The position numbers and the translations under genes were made by a program. Positions 60,179-64,000 of a stretch of DNA of 64,000 nt are shown piece after piece; positions within the stretch are counted from its first letter, which is position 1, and every line of letters starts with the position of its first letter. Below the pieces are notes generated by a model that did not search any database, was not told the DNA's origin, and worked only from the letters and a program-made list of their open reading frames with translations. Origin of the DNA: Lepidostoma basale (taxonomy: Eukaryota; Arthropoda; Insecta; Trichoptera; Lepidostomatidae); contig JAHDVF020001259.1 in NCBI GenBank assembly GCA_022606425.2, forward strand, positions 620,001 to 684,000, read 5' to 3'.

Positions 60179-60650
60179 TTCTCTCTCTGGTTTCAATCCT
60201 GGGATTGGTTTGCAGCAATTTCTTCTATTTTTCTCTTTCATTCTTCCCTGTCTTGTGCGGCTCTTTTGAAATCTGCATATATTATGATGAGCAGCGCACG
60301 TCCTCCAGGTACTCTCGGCGTGGGCGTCCCCTAGAGTTTGTCCCCTCGGTCATACCCTCCATTATGGCATGCAAGAGGCCTTCTTGTCGTATTACATAAC
60401 CGATCCATCTTGCACGCCTTTCGGACAAGTTCCTGAGCAGGTGCCTTCCTCCTTCGATTTTTTGGAGAACCTCCTCATTTGTAATGTGGTCTCTACAAGA
60501 AATTCCTAAAAGCCTTCCATAGGACCACATCTCAAAAGCCTCTAGTCTCCATTTATCCCTTTCGGATAGGCACCATGTCTCGCAGCCGTACATCAAGATA
60601 CTCCATACATAGGTCTTGATGAGAAGTATTAGGTCTTTATTATTCGATTC
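60179..60650 (-). mobile_element. RTE-type LINE C-terminal region
   Basis: The 104-codon frame is open: MMYGCETWCLSERDKWRLEA, FEMWSYGRLLGISCRDHITN, EEVLQKIEGGRHLLRNLSER, RARWIGYVIRQEGLLHAIME, NSRGRPRREYLED. Sibling of 34.85-35.31 kb and less damaged. Confidence 0.8.
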
Positions 60651-60654
60651 TATT

Positions 60655-60942
60655 ATTTTCGACCTTTTATTAAATGCAAGCCTAGCCTAGCAAATTACCT
60701 TATGTATACATTAAATCAAAATAAATCGCGGAATACCAATGACGTAATCAACGACGAACATTTTGGCTATTTCCTGGAGTATCTAGTGGACCAGAAGCAT
60801 TGCACCCCGCCAACAATCGGGGATAATTGGACGCACTGTCTTCGGACTCACACACAATACAAATAAGCATGGAAAAAAATCCAAAATCGTTTTGCTTCCG
60901 GTATAGTGATGTTCAACTACTCTATAACCGGCTGGTATCGAG
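60655..60942. other. Unassigned interval
   Basis: No repeat relative or coding signal recognised. Confidence 0.3.
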
Positions 60943-61365
60943 TTTTGCAGGTAATTTAAAATATAAACTAATTAACTAACTAACCATCACGCCGTCTCCC
61001 CGATATGGAGCAGTTATGCAGGTAATTAAAATAAAATAGAGTTTTGCAGGTAATTAAAATAAAATATAAACTAATTAACTAACTAACCATCACGCCGTCT
61101 CCCCGAAGGGGTAGGCAGATAGAATGACTGCCACACTTTTTTTTCCTGACATATTTCTCTCGCTTACTCAACATTCATACATCGTGTCATGCACGCGCGT
61201 CGATTTCTCTGATTCCTCACATGGCCGACATTCAATATTTGATTTATTTGAGCGTGCCACGTTTTCCTCGGTCTTCCTCTATTTATGGTTCCATTAACAT
61301 CGTTAACATATACTTTTTTTTACTATTCTTTCTTCATTCATTCTTTCCATATTTCCAAACCATTT
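60943..61365 (-). mobile_element. GTTA-tail LINE preceded by a 41-bp terminal copy
   Basis: A minimal copy (about 60971-61011: TAACTAACTAACC.. to CCCCG) and a normal copy (about 61072-61365) sit beside three versions of GTTTTGCAGGTAATT (60943, 61012 as GTTATGCAGG.., 61040). The second copy's frame runs to the FGNMERMNEERIVKKSIC region, where another LINE joins at 61366. Confidence 0.82.
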
Positions 61366-61600
61366 ATCGTCTGCCAATCTGGCAACATGTCCCGCAAATG
61401 ACCATTTAAGCTTCGCTACCCTTGCGACGACATCTGTTACTCCCGACCTTCTACGTATTTCAGTATTTCTTATCCTATCTGAGAGTCTTACGTGTAGCAT
61501 GGCTCTTTCGTGTTTCCTCTGTGCTACACGGAGTTTCCTTATGGTCGACTTTGTGAGGGTTAGTGTCCATATGTCAGTACCGGAAGTACGCATTTAAGTA
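61366..61600 (-). mobile_element. RTE-type LINE C-terminal fragment
   Basis: Minus strand TDIWTLTLTKSTIRKLRVAQ, RKHERAMLHVRLSDRIRNTE, IRRRSGVTDVVARVAKLKWS, FAGHVARLADDKW. A 96-codon frame fuses its end to the GTTA-family fragment (NMERMNEERIV), so the frame is chimeric. Confidence 0.78.
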
Positions 61601-62035
61601 GCCTCCACAAAGTGCTGATTTAACCCCTTTGGACTTTTTACTATGGGGTTAACTCACAGCAACAGCAACACCCTGGAGAAGAGACCACATAGGTCACAAC
61701 AAGGAAGAAGCAGAAGAAGAAAAATTATGTGATATCAGCCGTTTCAGTACGTTTACCCTTTAGCCGGTTCGATCGAGAGGGATGCACACCCCTATTCCTG
61801 TGCGACAATGGCCGCTACATTAGCGGAGGCCGGAGAGCGGCTGTTGCTAAATGTTTCCATTGCGGCGCAGTCGAGCGGACTTATTTAATTGCGACGTTTT
61901 TTTCCATCTCGTCGAACTCACCCCCGGAGACAAGTCACACCGCTCTACCCTACCGCACGGACTCTCCTCAGCTCCGTTGGACAAAATAGAAAGAGATTTT
62001 TTGCTCGAAATATTAACATGAATTCTTCCTTCCTC
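61601..62035. other. Mostly single-copy; GC-rich island at 61735-61985
   Basis: The island holds CGGAGGCCGGAGAGCGGC, GGCGCAGTCGAGCGG and ACCCCCGGAGACAAGTC. One 86-codon plus-strand frame spans it (61729-61989) without motif. 61690-61725 is AAGAAG-rich. Confidence 0.35.
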
Positions 62036-62098
62036 TTCTTCTTCCTCTTAGTTTAGATCGTATGACCTGTTTGTGGTGAGTTTCGAGTCACAGTCCTA
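62036..62098 (-). mobile_element. LINE extreme 3' end
   Basis: TTCTTCTTCCTCTTAGTTTA and GATCGTATGACCTG, identical in kind to 55430 and 63310. Only about 60 bp. Confidence 0.6.
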
Positions 62099-62100
62099 GG

Positions 62101-62930
62101 ATGCCAGCATTCCGGCATATCCTTCCCAAAAACTCCACAAAGCGTCTTGGTGTTTATCTTGACGCAAATCTGTATCTAAAATCCCAAATTAATAACACAG
62201 TCAGCGCTAGTTTCTTCCACCTAAGACGATTAAAATCCGTCAAAATGAGTATTCCCCATGACACTTTCAAAACTCTTGTAAATTCCTTCGTTGTGTCACG
62301 ACTAGATTATTGTAATGGAATTTATGCAAACATTCCAAAACAACAAATAAACAAACTTCAATCTGCGTTCAATGCAGCAGCAAGACTTATTAAAGGCATT
62401 CCAAAAAAAGTCTCATATAACACAACATCTCAAAGAACTTCACCGGCTTATAAGTCCAGAAAGAATTCAGTATAAAGTCTGCTGGACAGTCTTCAAAGCG
62501 CTACATGGAATGGCACCAAGTTATATATCTGAACTCTGTATAACGGACAGCCGAAATCCACACTTCGCTCGGCGAACTCCTCGGCAATAGGAAGATTAGT
62601 TGAGCCGAAGCGTTGCCCCAGTACAAATTTCGGAGATCGAGCGTTCGCGGTTGCCGGTCCATCAGCTTGAAACAATCTTGCTTCACACCTCAGATGCATA
62701 AATGATCCGACAGGTTTCAGATCTAAACTGAAAACCCATCTTTTTCGTATTTCATACCCAATTTAAACATTTGCACTTTGTTCTACTATACTTTCTAACC
62801 GATCGCGAAAATCAGATGCAGCGTTCACATTTAGATTTAAAACACGTCTTAATGCGCCTTTGAGGTGATTACATCACAAAAACGGCGCTTCAAAAGTAAG
62901 CATATTATTATTATTATAGGAGACGTTTGG
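62101..62930 (+). mobile_element. L2-like LINE, longest copy
   Basis: Frames in order: KRLGVYLDANLYLKSQINNT, FFHLRRLKSVKMSIPHDTFK, TLVNSFVVSRLDYCNGIYAN, FNAAARLIKGIPKK; shift near 62410; LKELHRLISPERIQYKVCWT, VFKALHGMAPSYISELC; shift; then GDRAFAVAGPSA, SKLKTHLFRISYPI and stop near 62766. This order (LGV.LD, SRLDYCN, LHWLPV-like, HG.AP.YL, GDRAF, LKTHLF) is the post-catalytic region of L2/CR1-group LINEs. 3' UTR and ATT tail at 62905-62918. Confidence 0.88.
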
Positions 62931-63185
62931 TCTATATTTTGTCAGCGACCTGATGTCATAACCTGCCCGGCGACATTTCAGCGTTGCCACTCTTCCGATG
63001 ATGTCGGACACTCCTGTTTCTGCCTCTAATAGTGGTATTTCTCTCTTTGTCCGCTATGCTGATCCCTAAGATGTCTATTTCTATAGCTTTTTGGACAATT
63101 TAGCTGATCATTACGAAGGTGCCAGGTATAAAAAAAACTCTCTGCCTACCCCTACAGAGGAACCTTGTCATATTTAGTTAGTTAT
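62931..63185. mobile_element. RTE-type LINE scrap and a GTTA-family terminus
   Basis: 62931-63085 minus: ILGISIADKERNTTIRGRNR-type and VSDIIGRVATLKC.AGYDI readings. 63140-63176 plus: CTCTGCCTACCCCTACAGAGG, a degraded GTTA-family end with TTAGTTAGTTA. Confidence 0.5.
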
Positions 63186-63309
63186 TGTGAATGTTTAACC
63201 TTGATAAAGCTAGAATTTTTCGTTCTCTTATAAACTCACCTATCTTCCAAAAAATGGAAACTTTTTTCAATATGAAATAATTAAATTCAATATAAAAATA
63301 GATTATTTT

Positions 63310-63500
63310 TCTTCTTCTTCCTCTTAGTTTAGATCGTATGACCTGTTTGTGGCGGTGGGCTGTCCTGGGATGATGATGCCCAGCAATTTATCCATCTCTT
63401 TGGCGGCCTTCCTGGTAATCTATTGCTGCTTGGATTTTCATCTTTAACAATTTTAGCAATTCTTGAATTTTCCATGCGGTCCACGTGGTCTTCGCGTATT
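63310..63500 (-). mobile_element. RTE-type LINE C-terminal fragment
   Basis: Sibling of 55430: minus-strand DHVDRMENSRIAKIVKDENP and LPGRPPKRWINCWASSSQDS. 5' side at 63500 is cut. Confidence 0.65.
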
Positions 63501-63604
63501 CATAATATTTGTTATAACAAAAGTATAAACGTTCCAACATAAATCTTTATAACATCTATCAAAACTCACCATATTTGTTTATTAATTATATAATATTTAA
63601 AATA

Positions 63605-63720
63605 TCTATATAATATCACTGAGGAAGGGCTGGGTAGTCCGAAACATTGTATACAAAATATATAAAAAAAAAACGAAAAATATAAAACATCTACAACACA
63701 AAGTATGGCGAACATAGAAG
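63605..63720 (+). ncRNA. Hammerhead ribozyme candidate, plus strand
   Basis: CTGAGGA (63619-63625), helix II GGGCT-GGG-TAGTCC, GAAA (63641-63644), CATTGTAT. Core intact; helix III palindrome (ACATGT in siblings) is altered to ACATTGT. Upstream ATAT and downstream ATA(C) can form a short helix I with a bulged C. Confidence 0.6.
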
Positions 63721-63779
63721 TAATTTATTTTTATTTTCATTTTGTAAATTTAATATGAAGCTCAATTTTTTTTCAAATG

Positions 63780-63960
63780 AACAATTTATTATTTCTCTTT
63801 TTTTATATACTTTGTATATATAACACTTATATTAGAAAAAAAAATTACATAGACATGTTTCGAACAAACAGTCCTTCTTCAGTGATACATATTATAAAGA
63901 TACATTTTTAAAAATGTATCTTTGAAATATGTATAAGTGTTGTATATACAAAGTATATAA
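63780..63960 (-). ncRNA. Hammerhead ribozyme candidate within a palindromic repeat
   Basis: Minus strand: GTATCA, CTGAAGA (complement of 63876-63882), helix II GGAC-TGTTT-GTTC, GAAA (complement of 63858-63861), ACATGT, C, TATGT; GTAT/TATGT forms helix I around a bulged C. Outer arms TTTCTCTTTTTTTATATACT (63797) and its complement near 63957 enclose the unit, with an inner palindrome AAAGATACATTTTT/AAAAATGTATCTTT (63903-63930). Confidence 0.65.
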
Positions 63961-64000
63961 AACAAGAAAAAGAGAAATAAACCATCATAACAACACAAAG

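Noticed and set aside
61303..61593. 96-codon frame as one protein
   Set aside because: N-terminal two-thirds is one LINE, the end (NMERMNEERIV) another.

Overview
This is a repeat-dense, AT-rich stretch of animal genome, most likely an insect. The recurrent non-LTR retrotransposon (LINE) tails, mariner/Tc1, pogo, hAT and piggyBac-type relics and hammerhead-bearing repeats all fit an arthropod; a lepidopteran-like genome is my guess from memory of similar tails, not something the sequence proves. I found no host protein-coding gene, rRNA or complete tRNA, no operon-like organisation and no CRISPR array. Nearly every open reading frame is a decayed piece of a transposable element.

The dominant component is one LINE family (called the GTTA-tail family here): roughly 40 mostly 5'-truncated copies in both orientations, sharing a C-terminal protein tail and a 3' end of GATGG followed by GTTA repeats. 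Several carry clear target-site duplications (TSDs). A second set of repeats (8 kb and 18.8 kb) has an unrelated body but the same 3' terminus, so it looks like a non-autonomous rider of that LINE. Other LINEs are a nearly complete CR1/Jockey-like element at 29.5-32.7 kb (minus strand), several relatives with TTTGA or AAATGAAAT tails, an L2-like family with ATT tails, and RTE-type C-terminal ends with AAGAAG tails.

DNA transposons: a pogo-like element with terminal inverted repeats (TIRs), an N-terminal helix-turn-helix and a C-terminal PHD-type finger (13.09-14.90 kb); a hAT-type MITE with an exact 8-bp TSD (9.92-10.42 kb); a piggyBac-type MITE in TTAA (37.87-38.09 kb); an internally deleted mariner (38.7-39.46 kb); a mariner 5' end (43.37-43.62 kb); a Tc1-like N-terminus (54.1-54.5 kb); and fold-back MITEs. 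One LTR with a candidate primer-binding site lies at 26.75-27.29 kb.

The least expected layer is a set of short repeats with hammerhead-ribozyme architecture (CUGANGA box, helix II hairpin, GAAA, a palindromic helix III, then a cleavable UH site). The best examples are at 48.0 kb (minus), 42.77 kb, 56.66 kb (minus) and the head-to-head pair at 63.6-63.9 kb; many degenerate relatives are scattered through the window. Nested insertions are frequent and well marked by TSDs, so a relative order of insertion can be read for several loci. Three short GC-rich, apparently single-copy islands (11.1, 27.4 and 61.8 kb) and a few AT-rich stretches remain unexplained.
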